DNA of 44,256 nt from Dyella marensis (GCF_900112865.1 NZ_FONH01000026.1:1-44256), one strand, 5' to 3'. Counted from the first letter of the stretch, positions 26,309 through 35,304 are shown. The notes: a model not told the origin generated them from the sequence alone. Program-made: numbers and translations.

Positions 26309-26830
26309 TTACATCCCCAAGAACGACTTCCCCTGCTTCAACACCGTGTCGCACACCTTGGTGGTGAGCTGCGACTTCAGGTCGCTCGAGCCGCCGCCCA
26401 CGCTGGACAGATCCAGGCTCTTGCCATTCTTCCCTTGCAGAATGCCGCTGGCGCCGCTGAGATAGCTCGGATCGCGCGTGGGATCGCCGCTCGTAGGCTG
26501 GCCGGAACTCTTCTTTTTCTTGCCCATCAGGCCACCGAGCACATCGCCGCCCGATGACGCACTGCCATTGGCCGACGCACCGCCACCGAGCTTGCCCAGC
26601 AACTGATCCTTGATGCCCGACGCACCGGAATCGCCGCCGAGGTAATTGTTCTTCACGCAGTACTGCAGCAGCCCGGCCACATTGCCCATGCTGCCGGAGC
26701 TCATCGAACCGCCGCCACCGCCGAGCAGTCCGCCGAGCTTGCCGAGGTCCTGGGCGCTGCTCGTGCCGCAGGCCAGGCCAAGGCCGAGAGCCAGGCCGGT
26801 CGCGGCGATACCGCGGATGCGTTTGTTCAT
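26309..26830 (-). CDS. DUF2501 family exported protein
   Basis: The 173-residue protein has a signal peptide (LALGLGLACGTSSA-QDL). A glycine/serine-rich stretch follows (LGGLLGGGGGSMSSGSMG), then VAGLLQYCVKNNYL and ASGIKDQLLGKLGG. It ends with VCDTVLKQGKSFLGM. These match DUF2501, the family of E. coli YjjA, whose function is unknown. The two Cys after the signal region (in QYCVKN and KVCDTV) are conserved in the family as I know it and may form a disulfide. AGGAG lies about 9 bases before the ATG. It diverges from the threonine operon; no functional link is evident. Confidence 0.8.
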   Translation of the reverse strand: MNKRIRGIAATGLALGLGLACGTSSAQDLGKLGGLLGGGGGSMSSGSMGNVAGLLQYCVKNNYLGGDSGASGIKDQLLGKLGGGASANGSASSGGDVLGGLMGKKKKSSGQPTSGDPTRDPSYLSGASGILQGKNGKSLDLSSVGGGSSDLKSQLTTKVCDTVLKQGKSFLGM

Positions 26831-26928
26831 GAGGAAGGCTCCTGGTTGTTGAGATCGCGGGGATTCAACACTTCGTCTCGTTACGTGGGTGTCACCGGGG
26901 TCGAGTCCTAAAGTTTCAGTTGCACCTG

Positions 26929-26958
26929 TTGACTGCGGTGCAGCATGGCCCGTATGGT
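26929..26958 (+). promoter_or_regulatory. Threonine operon promoter
   Basis: The -35 box TTGACT (26929-26934) and -10 box TATGGT (26953-26958) are 18 bases apart. The start of transcription is predicted at 26964-26966, at or within two bases of the thrL ATG. The same architecture recurs at 31059-31088. Confidence 0.7.
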
Positions 26959-26965
26959 CGATCCC

Positions 26966-27115
26966 ATGTCGCCGCTTCCTGCCTCCATCCGCATGCTTTC
27001 CAGCCCGGTCCACGCCGGGCGCATGCCGTTGGCCGGCGCCATCGCTTCCTCCGCCACGATTATTACCACCGGTACCGGTACCACCGGCCACGGGTGGGTG
27101 TCCGCGCGCGAGTAG
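26966..27115 (+). CDS. thrL: Threonine operon leader peptide
   Basis: A 49-residue frame holds a Thr/Ile run at residues 31-40 (TIITTGTGTT), the pattern expected where both threonine and isoleucine end products are sensed. Ribosome stalling at these codons would control a downstream hairpin. It lies 96 bases before the homoserine dehydrogenase start. I chose the ATG at 26966 because it is 7 bases after the -10 box and shares the sequence CATGTCGC with the ilv leader start. It has no ribosome binding site and is probably translated from a leaderless message. Internal ATGs at 26993 and 27023 are alternatives, also without clear ribosome binding sites. Confidence 0.75.
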   Translation: MSPLPASIRMLSSPVHAGRMPLAGAIASSATIITTGTGTTGHGWVSARE

Positions 27116-27162
27116 CTTCATCACACGCAACGGCCCCGCCCCTCGAAGAGGCGGGCCGGGCC
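27092..27162 (+). promoter_or_regulatory. Threonine attenuator: competing stems
   Basis: A GC-rich hairpin spans 27132-27162 (CCCG with CGGG, CCTC with GAGG, tip GAA). Upstream, GGGTGGG (27092-27098, near the end of thrL) can pair with CCCGCCC (27135-27141) with one G-U pair and would disrupt it. No T-tract follows the hairpin, so the termination mechanism may not be a standard intrinsic one. Confidence 0.55.
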
Positions 27163-27211
27163 ACTCCGAACCGCCAGCGAGAGACGGGGCTCCCAACTCA
27201 AGGAGACCTCT

Positions 27212-28360
27212 GTGAACGCCCTCGCCCCTCAACTCGAACATCCCAAACACCCCGTGCTTGTCCGGGCGCTGCCGACGACCACTCCACGCCGCCGCATGCT
27301 GGCCGTGGGTCTGATCGGCCCCGGTCGTGTCGGCAGCGCCCTGCTCACCCAACTGCGTGCGGCGCAGACGCGCCTTTCCGAATCCGGCCTGGAACTGAAG
27401 CTGTGCGGCGTGGCCGCCAGCAAGCGCATGTGGCTGGACTGCGACGATCCGGACCTCAACCGCCGCTGCGACCGCGCCCAGATCTGGCGCCCCGCCGACC
27501 TGCGCCAGTTCGCCCGCCACGTGCTTGGCGACGACGGCCGCCACGCCCTGCTGATCGACTGCAGCGCCAACGACGAGGTGGCCGCGCACTACGCCGGCTG
27601 GCTGGCCGAGGGCGTGCATGTGGTCACCCCGAACAAGCTCGCCGGCAGCGGCCCGCTGGAGCGCTGGCAGGCGATCCGCGCGGCCAGCCATGCCGGCGCG
27701 CGCTTCCGCTACGAAGCCACGGTCTGCGCCGGCCTGCCGGTAGTGCAGACGCTGCGCGACCTGCTCGACACCGGCGATGAGCTGCTCGCCGTCGACGGCA
27801 TGTTCTCCGGCACGCTGGCCTGGCTGTGCAACCGCCACGACGGCGGCCGGCCGTTCTCCGCGCTGGTGCGCGAGGCGCATGCGCTGGGCTATACGGAGCC
27901 CGATCCGCGCGACGACCTGTCCGGCCTGGACGTGGCGCGCAAGCTGGTGATCCTCGCCCGCGAAGCCGGCTGGGCGCTGTCGCTGGACGACGTGGACGTG
28001 CAGAGCCTGGTGCCCGCCGAACTGGCCGCGCTGGACGCCGACGCCTTCATGGCGCGCCTGGACGAACTGGACGCCCCGATGGCCGCCCAGCTGGCCATCG
28101 CCCGCGCCGAGGGCGGCGTGCTGCGCCACGTCGCCAGCCTGGACCGCGACGGCCGCGCCAGCGTGAAACTGGCCGTGCTGCCCGCCTCCCACCCCTTCGC
28201 GCACACGCGCCTGACCGACAACGTGGTGCAATTCACCACGCGCCGATACCACGATAATCCGCTGCTGGTGCAGGGACCGGGCGCCGGGCCGGAAGTGACG
28301 GCCGCGGGCGTGTTCGGCGACCTGCTGCGCATCGCCGAGTCGCTGGAGGCACGCGCATGA
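27212..28360 (+). CDS. Homoserine dehydrogenase (ThrA C-terminal type, without aspartokinase)
   Basis: The 382-residue enzyme reduces aspartate semialdehyde to homoserine. The Rossmann motif [10 protein letters not shown] is near residue 32. [13 protein letters not shown] and [15 protein letters not shown] follow, then [10 protein letters not shown]. It ends with [21 protein letters not shown]. These blocks match the C-terminal half of bifunctional ThrA/MetL rather than the ACT-containing stand-alone Hom. No aspartokinase domain precedes it: only about 30 unrelated residues lie before the Rossmann fold, and the leader region lies just upstream. The start is a GTG with AAGGAG six bases upstream. 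The stop overlaps the thrB ATG. Confidence 0.93.
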   Translation: MNALAPQLEHPKHPVLVRALPTTTPRRRMLAVGLIGPGRVGSALLTQLRAAQTRLSESGLELKLCGVAASKRMWLDCDDPDLNRRCDRAQIWRPADLRQFARHVLGDDGRHALLIDCSANDEVAAHYAGWLAEGVHVVTPNKLAGSGPLERWQAIRAASHAGARFRYEATVCAGLPVVQTLRDLLDTGDELLAVDGMFSGTLAWLCNRHDGGRPFSALVREAHALGYTEPDPRDDLSGLDVARKLVILAREAGWALSLDDVDVQSLVPAELAALDADAFMARLDELDAPMAAQLAIARAEGGVLRHVASLDRDGRASVKLAVLPASHPFAHTRLTDNVVQFTTRRYHDNPLLVQGPGAGPEVTAAGVFGDLLRIAESLEARA

Positions 28361-29349
28361 ACGCCCAGCTCGCTGCTCAGAATCCGGAACCGATGGCCCG
28401 CTCTCCCCAACGCGCTCTTTCCGCCCAGGCCCTCGCGCCGGCCAGTGTCGGCAACGTCGGCATCGGCTTCGACATCCTCGGCCACAGCGTGGCCGGCGCC
28501 GGCGACCGCGCCCGGGTGCGCCGCATCGACGAGCCCGTCGTGCGCATCGCCGCCATCGAAGGCTGCGTCGTCGACCTGCCGCTCGATCCCGCGCAGAACA
28601 CCGCCGGCATGGCGCTGATGGCCCTGCGCAAGGCGCTGGGGCTGCGCCATGGCTTCGAACTGGTGCTGCACAAGGGCATCGCGCTGGGTTCGGGCATGGG
28701 CGGTTCCGCGTCGTCCTGCGTGGCTGCCCTGGTGGCCGCCAATGCGCTGCTGGAACGTCCGCTGCCGATGGAGTCGCTGTACGGTTTCGCGCTCGAAGGC
28801 GAAGCCGTGGCCAGCGGCGGCCGCCACGGCGACAACGTGGGGCCGATGCTGCTCGGCGGCCTGGTGCTGGCCACGCGCGACCGCCTGGTGCGCGTGCCCG
28901 TGCCGGACGCCTGGCATTGCGCCCTGGTCCATCCGCACATGGTGCTGGAGACGCGCAAGGCGCGCGCCGCGCTGGCCGGCGCCTATCAGCTGGGCGAGTT
29001 CGTCGCGCAGAGCGCGAATCTTTCGCTCATGCTCGCCGGCTGCTGGCAGGGCGATGCCGGGCTGGTACGCGAAGGCTTGAACGACGTGCTGGTGGAACCG
29101 CGCCGCGCACCCTTGATCCCTGGCTTCGCGCGGGTGAAGCAGGCGGCGATGGACCATCGCGCGATGGGCGCGAGCATTTCCGGCGCCGGCCCCAGCGTGT
29201 TCGGCTGGTTCGAGCAGCGCGACGAAGCCAAGGCCGCCGCCGCCGCGATGGCCGCGGCCTTCGCCGAGGCGGGGCTGGACAGCGACACGCTGGTCTCGCC
29301 GATCGCCGGTCCCAGCGCCGCATTGATCGACGTGGAGCGCAAGGCATGA
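28357..29349 (+). CDS. thrB: Homoserine kinase, GHMP family
   Basis: The 330-residue enzyme phosphorylates homoserine. It shows [16 protein letters not shown] near residue 27, the ATP loop [19 protein letters not shown] near 112, and the C-terminal [12 protein letters not shown]. About 20 extra residues precede the usual N terminus; an internal ATG at codon 13 could be the true start. It overlaps the homoserine dehydrogenase gene upstream and thrC downstream by 4 bases each (ATGA), so the operon is tightly coupled. Confidence 0.95.
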   Translation: MNAQLAAQNPEPMARSPQRALSAQALAPASVGNVGIGFDILGHSVAGAGDRARVRRIDEPVVRIAAIEGCVVDLPLDPAQNTAGMALMALRKALGLRHGFELVLHKGIALGSGMGGSASSCVAALVAANALLERPLPMESLYGFALEGEAVASGGRHGDNVGPMLLGGLVLATRDRLVRVPVPDAWHCALVHPHMVLETRKARAALAGAYQLGEFVAQSANLSLMLAGCWQGDAGLVREGLNDVLVEPRRAPLIPGFARVKQAAMDHRAMGASISGAGPSVFGWFEQRDEAKAAAAAMAAAFAEAGLDSDTLVSPIAGPSAALIDVERKA

Positions 29350-30671
29350 GCGAACCCCTGCTCTATCACAGCACGCGTGGCGCCGCGCACGGCGCCGGCA
29401 TCGGCGAGGCGATCGCCGCCGGCCTCGCGCCGGACGGCGGCCTGTATGTGCCCGAGGCCCTGCCCAGCCGGCGCCCGGACGACTTCGACCCCGACGGCAC
29501 GCTCGCCGACACGGCGGCACGCCTGCTGCGCCCCTTCTTCGCCGGCCATGCGCTGGCCGCGGAACTGCCGGCGATCTGCGCCGAGGCCTTCTGCTTCGAC
29601 GCGCCGCTGCGGCCGCTGCCGCAGCACCCCGGCGCCGCGATGCTGGAGCTGTTCCATGGGCCCAGCGCGGCCTTCAAGGATTTCGGCGCGCGCTTCCTGG
29701 CCAGCTGCTTCCGCCGCCTGCGCAAGGCCGGCGAGGCGCCGCTAACCATCCTGGTCGCCACCTCCGGCGACACCGGCGCGGCGGTGGCGGCCGCATTTCA
29801 CCGGCAGCCCGGCGTGGAGGTGGTGATCCTCTATCCGGATGGATTGGTCTCGCCGCGCCAGGCGCACCAGCTCGGTTGTTTCGGCGACAACGTACGCGCC
29901 CTGCGCGTGGCCGGCCGCTTCGATGATTGCCAGCGCATGGTCAAGGCCGCGCTCAACGACACGGCGCTGCAGGCGCAGCGGCCGCTGTCCTCCGCCAACA
30001 GCATCAGCCTCGGCCGCCTGCTGCCGCAGATGGCGTACTACGCGCACGCTTCGCTGCGCTGGTGGCGCGAGCATCGCCGCCCGCTCAACTTCATCGTGCC
30101 CACCGGCAACCTGGGCAATGCATTGGCCGCCGTGTGGGTGCGCGAGATGGGGCTGCCGGTCGGCGCGATCGAGCTGGCCTGCAATGCCAACGAGACGCTG
30201 CCGGACTACTTCGCCGGCACGCCCTATGCGCCGCGCGCCGCGGTCGCCACGCTGGCCAACGCGATGGACGTCGGCGCACCGAGCAACTTCGAGCGCCTGC
30301 GCTGGACCTTTCCCTACGACGACGACCTGCGCGGCCAGCTCTCCTCGCACAGCGTCGACGACGACACCATCCGCGCCACGGTGCGCCGGCATGCGCTGGA
30401 GCACGGCGAAGTGTTCTGCCCGCACACGGCGACGGCGATGCACCGGCTCGACCTGCGCCAGGAAAAAGCGGACTGGGCCGTGGTGTCGACCGCGCATGCG
30501 GCGAAGTTCGAAAGCGTGGTCGAACCGCTGATCGGCCGCGGCGTCGCCGTGCCCCCGGCGCTGCAAGCGATGCTGGCGCGACCGGCCCAGGCCGAAGCGA
30601 TCGAGGCCAGCGACGACGCGCTCAAGCAGTGGCTGCTCCCGCAACCGGCTCACGTCCGTAGGTTGGGGTAA
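29346..30671 (+). CDS. thrC: Threonine synthase
   Basis: The 441-residue PLP enzyme converts O-phosphohomoserine to threonine. [13 protein letters not shown] holds the PLP-binding Lys at about 111. [15 protein letters not shown] and [13 protein letters not shown] follow, with [13 protein letters not shown] between them. The start overlaps thrB by 4 bases. The last residues (VRRLG) and the TAA stop are encoded by palindromic element E: a G-to-A change within that element, relative to the other copies, makes the stop. The natural C terminus has therefore probably been altered by the repeat. Confidence 0.95.
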   Translation: MSEPLLYHSTRGAAHGAGIGEAIAAGLAPDGGLYVPEALPSRRPDDFDPDGTLADTAARLLRPFFAGHALAAELPAICAEAFCFDAPLRPLPQHPGAAMLELFHGPSAAFKDFGARFLASCFRRLRKAGEAPLTILVATSGDTGAAVAAAFHRQPGVEVVILYPDGLVSPRQAHQLGCFGDNVRALRVAGRFDDCQRMVKAALNDTALQAQRPLSSANSISLGRLLPQMAYYAHASLRWWREHRRPLNFIVPTGNLGNALAAVWVREMGLPVGAIELACNANETLPDYFAGTPYAPRAAVATLANAMDVGAPSNFERLRWTFPYDDDLRGQLSSHSVDDDTIRATVRRHALEHGEVFCPHTATAMHRLDLRQEKADWAVVSTAHAAKFESVVEPLIGRGVAVPPALQAMLARPAQAEAIEASDDALKQWLLPQPAHVRRLG

Positions 30672-30750
30672 GCCGCAGGCGAACCCCAACGAGCCTCTCC
30701 TTTAACCGTGAGGTCTGTTGGGGTTCGCCTTCGGCTCACCCCAACCTACG
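30657..30750. repeat. Palindromic GTAGGTTGGGGT element (E), overlapping the thrC end
   Basis: The arms at 30657-30690 and 30717-30750 (34 bases) pair with a few mismatches. The left arm has GGGGTAAGCCGCAGG where other copies have GGGGTGAGC, and the right arm has CCTTCGG. The left arm contains the last thrC codons and its stop. Confidence 0.9.
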
Positions 30751-31058
30751 TCGAGTCGGTTTTTTGTGCCCCGCCACATCCGTGTTTTGGCCCGGCAAAG
30801 CAGAGTCCGAATGGACCGTACGGCATGGCATGGTAGTGCGGATCGACCGTCGTACCAGTCCACGCAATCTACTGATGCGCGTCGACTTCCCTGCCGACCT
30901 TCGCACACGCCTGTAGGAATAGTCTGGATTTCAGCCATTTCCTCCATGTGTGCCGACATGCGCGGAATCGGCGCCGAATGGCGCTCTCATCCCATCCGGC
31001 CATCTGGACGTCCAAATGTGATCGAGTCAGTTTTTTTCGATCATTACACAAGAAACTG
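30751..31058. other. Unassigned spacer before the ilv/leu leader
   Basis: No convincing gene is visible in these 308 bases. The stretch is less GC-rich than its surroundings. It is bracketed by two near-identical segments, TCGAGTCGGTTTTTT at 30751 and TCGAGTCAGTTTTTTT at 31022. The second is followed by TCGAT, forming a small inverted pair with ATCGA at 31021. The first T-run may help end the thr transcript. Confidence 0.4.
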
Positions 31059-31088
31059 TTGACACGCCCTGACGAGCCCCGTTAGGGT
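31059..31088 (+). promoter_or_regulatory. Promoter of the leu/ilv cluster
   Basis: A perfect -35 box TTGACA (31059-31064) and a weak -10 box TAGGGT (31083-31088) are 18 bases apart. Transcription is predicted to start at 31094-31096, at the leader peptide ATG. CTG precedes TTGAC here and at the thr promoter. Confidence 0.65.
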
Positions 31089-31095
31089 CGATGAC

Positions 31096-31233
31096 ATGTC
31101 GCAACGCAACACCACCGCAAGCATCGCCGAAAGGACCCGCCCTCCAGCGGTTCCAGGCCTGCTGCGGCTGCGCGGCAACCTCCTTCTTGCCCTTGTACTC
31201 GTACTCCTTATTACCAACGGAGGTGCGGGCTGA
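31096..31233 (+). CDS. Branched-chain amino acid leader peptide
   Basis: A 45-residue frame holds a dense Leu/Val/Ile run at residues 29-39 (LLLALVLVLLI). It is followed by an antiterminator and a strong terminator before leuA. Ribosomes short of charged Leu, Val or Ile tRNA would stall here and let transcription continue into the cluster. The ATG lies 7 bases after the -10 box with no proper ribosome binding site, so leaderless translation is likely. TCGAT..CATGTCGC around the start is shared with the thr leader. Confidence 0.87.
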   Translation: MSQRNTTASIAERTRPPAVPGLLRLRGNLLLALVLVLLITNGGAG

Positions 31234-31289
31234 GGGCGTGTGTCCAGGTAAAGCAAAACTGACCTGAATACCCCAAAGAACCCCGCACC
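31222..31289 (+). promoter_or_regulatory. Antiterminator pairing of the leu/ilv attenuator
   Basis: GGTGCGGG at 31222-31229 is perfectly complementary to CCCGCACC at 31282-31289, which includes the left side of the terminator stem. The first segment covers the last codons of the leader peptide. A ribosome stalled at the Leu/Val run (31180-31212) would leave it free to pair, whereas a ribosome reaching the stop codon would mask it. Confidence 0.75.
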
Positions 31290-31311
31290 CGAACAGGATG
31301 CGGGGTTTTTT
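31279..31311 (+). terminator. Terminator of the leu/ilv attenuator
   Basis: AACCCCGCA pairs with TGCGGGGTT (9 bp) around an 11-base loop, followed by a run of T ending at 31311. It is 36 bases before the leuA start and 45 bases after the leader stop. Confidence 0.9.
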
Positions 31312-31346
31312 GTTGCCCTCGGCGCAGCGCCAGCAGCGGAGCCGAC

Positions 31347-32954
31347 ATGAATCACGAAACCCAGCACAGCAACGACAGCAGCGAGGACGGCGTAGTAGCC
31401 GACGACCGCGTGCGCATCTTCGACACCACCCTGCGCGACGGCGAACAGGCGCCAGGCTTCGGCATGGACCGCCGCGCCAAGCTGCGCATGGCGCACGCGC
31501 TCGAGGCGCTCGGCGTGGACGTGATGGAAGCGGGCTTTCCGCAGGCTTCGCCGGACGATTTCGCCGCCGTCGCCGACATCGCCAAGGCGGTTCGCCACTC
31601 CACCGTCTGCGCGCTGGCGCGCTGCCAGGCCGCCGACATCGACACCGCCGGCCGCGCGCTGGAAGCCGCGCAGCACTCGCGCATCCATGTGTTCCTGTCG
31701 ACCAGCCCGCTGCATCGCGAGCACAAGCTGGGCATGAGCAAGCAGCAGGTGATCGACACCGCCATCGCTGCCGTCGAGCGCGCCAGGGCGCTGTGCCACG
31801 AGGTCGAGTTCTCCGCCGAGGACGCCATGCGCACCGAGCCGGACTACCTGGCCGAAGTGTTCAGCGCGGCCATCGCCGCCGGCGCCACTACGGTCAACGC
31901 GCCGGACACGGTCGGCTACGTCACCCCCGCCGAAATCGCCGAACGCTTCGCCTACCTGCGCAAGCACGTGAAGGGCGCCGAGCGCGTGGTGTTCTCCTCG
32001 CACTGCCACGACGACCTGGGGATGGCCGTCGCCAACAGCCTGGCCGCGGTCAGCGCCGGCGCGCGGCAGATCGAATGCACCATCAACGGCATCGGCGAAC
32101 GCGCCGGCAACGCCTCGCTGGAAGAAGTGGTGATGGCGCTGCGCGTGCGCGGCCCCTACTTCGGCGTGGACTCGCGCATCGACGCGCGCCGCCTGGTGCA
32201 GACCTCGCGCCTGCTGACCCAGCTGACCGGCCAGGCCGTGCCGCGCAATAAGGCCATCGTCGGCGACAACGCTTTCGCGCACGAGTCGGGCATTCACCAG
32301 CACGGCATGCTCAAGCACCGCGGCACCTACGAAATCATGCGTCCGCAGGACGTCGGCATGGGCGAGACCAAGCTGGTGCTGGGCAAGCATTCCGGCCGCC
32401 ACGCGCTGCGCTCGCGCCTGCAGGCGCTGGGCCACACGCCCGAAGAAGCCGCGATGGACGACATCTTCGCGCGCTTCAAGGCGCTGGCCGACAAGAAACG
32501 CGAAATCCACGACGAAGACCTGGAAGCGCTGGCGCTGGGCCAGGATCCGGACGCTGCCGGCCCCTGGCGGATCGTGCAGTTGAACAGTTCCTCGCACCTG
32601 GGCGGCAGCGCCTCCGCCTCGGTGCGGCTGGCCCACGACGATGGCCGCGAGATCGGCGAAGCCGCCATCGGCGACGGTCCCGTGGACGCGGTCCTGCGCG
32701 CGATGGAACGCGCCACCGGCACCGACCTGGAGCTGACCCAGTTCCAGGTGCGCGCCGTCAGCGAAGGCGGCGACGCCCAGGGCCAGGCCCAGCTCACCGC
32801 GCGCCACGCCGCGCGCAACTGGCGCGGCAACGGCGTCAGCACCGACATCGTCGAGGCCACCGCGCTGGCCGCGCTTTCCATCGTCAACCGCATCGAGCGG
32901 CAGGCCGCCCCGTCCGCCGCCGCGCAACCGCAAGTCCAAGGAGCCACCGCATGA
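31347..32954 (+). CDS. leuA: 2-isopropylmalate synthase
   Basis: The 535-residue enzyme condenses 2-oxoisovalerate with acetyl-CoA, the first leucine-specific step. [15 protein letters not shown] near residue 23 and [14 protein letters not shown] carry the metal-site residues of the HMGL-type barrel. [33 protein letters not shown] and [13 protein letters not shown] follow. The C-terminal regulatory domain, from about residue 400, is the usual leucine-feedback region. CGGAG lies before the ATG. The N terminus has about 15 extra polar residues. The stop overlaps ilvE by 4 bases. Confidence 0.96.
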   Translation: MNHETQHSNDSSEDGVVADDRVRIFDTTLRDGEQAPGFGMDRRAKLRMAHALEALGVDVMEAGFPQASPDDFAAVADIAKAVRHSTVCALARCQAADIDTAGRALEAAQHSRIHVFLSTSPLHREHKLGMSKQQVIDTAIAAVERARALCHEVEFSAEDAMRTEPDYLAEVFSAAIAAGATTVNAPDTVGYVTPAEIAERFAYLRKHVKGAERVVFSSHCHDDLGMAVANSLAAVSAGARQIECTINGIGERAGNASLEEVVMALRVRGPYFGVDSRIDARRLVQTSRLLTQLTGQAVPRNKAIVGDNAFAHESGIHQHGMLKHRGTYEIMRPQDVGMGETKLVLGKHSGRHALRSRLQALGHTPEEAAMDDIFARFKALADKKREIHDEDLEALALGQDPDAAGPWRIVQLNSSSHLGGSASASVRLAHDDGREIGEAAIGDGPVDAVLRAMERATGTDLELTQFQVRAVSEGGDAQGQAQLTARHAARNWRGNGVSTDIVEATALAALSIVNRIERQAAPSAAAQPQVQGATA

Positions 32955-33892
32955 CCACGCCCTTTCTCTGGCACAACGGCCAGATCAAGCCGTGGACCGA
33001 AGCCACGGTCCACGTCAGCACCCACGCGCTGCACTACGGCTCCTCGGTGTTCGAGGGCGAGCGCGTGTATGCCACGCCGCAGGGCCCGGCCTATTTCCGC
33101 CTCGCCGACCACACGCGGCGCCTGTTCGAGTCGGCGCGCGTGTACGAGATCGAGGTCGGCTACAGCGAAGACGAGATCAACGCCGCCTGCATGGAAGTGA
33201 TCCGCGCCAACCGCATGGGCTCGGCCTACGTGCGTCCCATCGTGTTCCGCGGCGCCGGCGGCCTGGGCGTGCTGGCCAAGCCGGGCGCGCCGGTGGACGT
33301 GGCGATCATGGCGATGGAATGGGGCGCCTACCTGGGCGATGCGCGCGAGCAGGGCGCCGACGTGTGCGTGTCCTCGTGGCAGCGCCCGGCGCCGAACACC
33401 GTGCCGAGCTGGGCCAAGGCCGGCGGCAATTACCTGAGCAGCCAGCTGATCGGCCTGGAAGCGCGCCGCGGCGGCTACGCCGAAGGCATCGCGCTCGGCC
33501 ACAACGGCCTGCTGAGCGAAGGCGCCGGCGAGAACGTGTTCGTGGTCAAGAACGGCAAGCTGCTGACCCCGCCGACCAGCGCCGGCATCCTGGCCGGCAT
33601 CACCCGCGACACGGTGATGACGCTGGCCGAAGACCTCGGCATCAAGGTCGAGGAACGCGACCTGCCGCGCGAAGCGCTGTACACCGCCGACGAAGTGTTC
33701 ATGACCGGCACCGCCGCCGAGATCACCCCGGTGCGCTCGGTCGACCGCAAGCCGGTCGGCACCGGCCGCCCCGGCCCGATCACCCGTGCGCTGCAGGACG
33801 CCTTCTTCGGCCTGTTCGATGGCAGGACCGACGACCGCTGGGGCTGGCTGGCGCCCGTGCACGTGCAGGCCGCCGAGCAGGTGGCCGCATGA
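32951..33892 (+). CDS. ilvE: Branched-chain amino acid aminotransferase
   Basis: The 313-residue PLP class IV aminotransferase makes the final transfer to valine, leucine and isoleucine. [16 protein letters not shown] near residue 25 and YVRPIVFRG precede [12 protein letters not shown], which holds the PLP Lys at about 156. [14 protein letters not shown] and [12 protein letters not shown] complete the family pattern. It overlaps leuA and leuC by 4 bases each. Confidence 0.96.
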   Translation: MTTPFLWHNGQIKPWTEATVHVSTHALHYGSSVFEGERVYATPQGPAYFRLADHTRRLFESARVYEIEVGYSEDEINAACMEVIRANRMGSAYVRPIVFRGAGGLGVLAKPGAPVDVAIMAMEWGAYLGDAREQGADVCVSSWQRPAPNTVPSWAKAGGNYLSSQLIGLEARRGGYAEGIALGHNGLLSEGAGENVFVVKNGKLLTPPTSAGILAGITRDTVMTLAEDLGIKVEERDLPREALYTADEVFMTGTAAEITPVRSVDRKPVGTGRPGPITRALQDAFFGLFDGRTDDRWGWLAPVHVQAAEQVAA

Positions 33893-35304
33893 GCGCGCGC
33901 ACCCTGTTCGAGAAACTGTGGGACGCGCACGTCGTCGCGCCCGAAACCGCCGACACGCCGGCCATCCTGTACATCGACCTGCACCTGGTGCACGAAGTCA
34001 CCTCGCCGCAGGCCTTCAGCGAACTGCGCGAGCGCGGCCTGAAGCTGCGTCGCCCCGATCGCGCGCTGGCCACGCTGGACCACTCCACGCCGACCCTGCC
34101 CGCCAACGACAAGGGCGAGCGCCCCTACGCCAACGAGGAAGCCAAGGCCCAGGTCGCCCAGCTGGAAGCGAACTGCCGCGAGTTCGGCGTCGAGCTGCAC
34201 GGCTGGGACAGCAGCGAGCGCGGCATCGTGCACGTGATCGGCCCCGAGCTGGGCGCCACCCAGCCGGGCATGACCATCGTATGCGGCGACAGCCACACCT
34301 CCACCCACGGTGCCTTTGGAGCATTGGCCTTCGGCATCGGCACCACCGAGGTCGGCCACGTGATGGCCACGCAGTGCCTGCTGCAGCGCAAGCCGAAGAC
34401 GCTGGCGATCCATGTCGACGGCCAGCTGCCCAAGGGCATCGGCGCGAAGGATCTGATCCTGCACATCATCGGCGAGATCGGTGTCGACGGCGGCACCGGC
34501 CATGTCATCGAATACCGCGGCGAAGCCATCGAGGCCTTGTCGATGGACGAGCGCATGACGGTCTGCAACATGTCGATCGAGGCCGGCGCGCGCGCGGGCC
34601 TGATCGCACCCGACGACACCACCTTCGCCTGGCTGAAGGGCCGTCCGCGCGTGCCGCAGGGCGCGGCGTGGGATGCGGCCGTGGCCAAGTGGCGCGCGCT
34701 GCGCACCGACGCCGGCGCCAGCTACGACCGCGAAGTGCGTATCGACGCGAGCAAGGTCAAGCCCACCGTCACCTACGGCACCCATCCGGGCATGGCCATC
34801 GCCATGGACGCTCCCGTGCCGGCCGCGCGCTCGGCGCAGGAAACCCGCGCGCTGGACTACATGCGCGCCCAGCCCGGCAAGCCGATGCAGGGCACGCCGG
34901 TGGACGTGGTGTTCATCGGCAGCTGCACCAACTCGCGCCTGTCCGACCTGCGCGAGGCCGCCGCGATCTTGCGCGGTCGCCGCATCGCCGAAGGTGTGCG
35001 CATGCTGGTGGTGCCGGGTTCCGAAGCGGTGCGCCGCGACGCCGAGCGCGAAGGCCTGCACCAGGTGTTCACCGCGGCCGGCGCCGAGTGGCGCGTGCCG
35101 GGCTGCTCGATGTGCATCGCCATGAACGGCGACCTGGCGCAGCCGGGCCAGCTGGTGGTCAGCACCTCCAACCGCAACTTCGAAGGCCGCCAGGGCAAGG
35201 GCGCGCGCACCGTGCTGGCCAGTCCGGCCACCGCCGCCGCTTCCGCGCTGGCCGGCTCCATCGCCGACCCGCGCGAATACGTCAACGAGGCCGCTGCCGC
35301 ATGA
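33889..35304 (+). CDS. leuC: 3-isopropylmalate dehydratase large subunit
   Basis: The 471-residue aconitase-family subunit isomerises 2- to 3-isopropylmalate together with LeuD. The cysteines for the [4Fe-4S] cluster are in FIGSCTNSR (C346) and PGCSMC (C406, C409). Substrate-loop blocks [20 protein letters not shown] and [12 protein letters not shown] are intact. Length is typical of bacterial LeuC. The start overlaps the ilvE stop and the end overlaps leuD, each by 4 bases. Confidence 0.97.
   Translation: MSARTLFEKLWDAHVVAPETADTPAILYIDLHLVHEVTSPQAFSELRERGLKLRRPDRALATLDHSTPTLPANDKGERPYANEEAKAQVAQLEANCREFGVELHGWDSSERGIVHVIGPELGATQPGMTIVCGDSHTSTHGAFGALAFGIGTTEVGHVMATQCLLQRKPKTLAIHVDGQLPKGIGAKDLILHIIGEIGVDGGTGHVIEYRGEAIEALSMDERMTVCNMSIEAGARAGLIAPDDTTFAWLKGRPRVPQGAAWDAAVAKWRALRTDAGASYDREVRIDASKVKPTVTYGTHPGMAIAMDAPVPAARSAQETRALDYMRAQPGKPMQGTPVDVVFIGSCTNSRLSDLREAAAILRGRRIAEGVRMLVVPGSEAVRRDAEREGLHQVFTAAGAEWRVPGCSMCIAMNGDLAQPGQLVVSTSNRNFEGRQGKGARTVLASPATAAASALAGSIADPREYVNEAAAA

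Noticed and set aside
26920-27780. Plus-strand open frame crossing the thr leader into the homoserine dehydrogenase gene
   Set aside because: It is out of frame with both the Thr-rich leader peptide and the dehydrogenase, and is Arg/Pro/Ala-rich without motifs.
31096-31311. Metabolite riboswitch in front of leuA
   Set aside because: The Leu/Val-rich leader peptide and the exact antiterminator pairing explain the region by ribosome-mediated attenuation.
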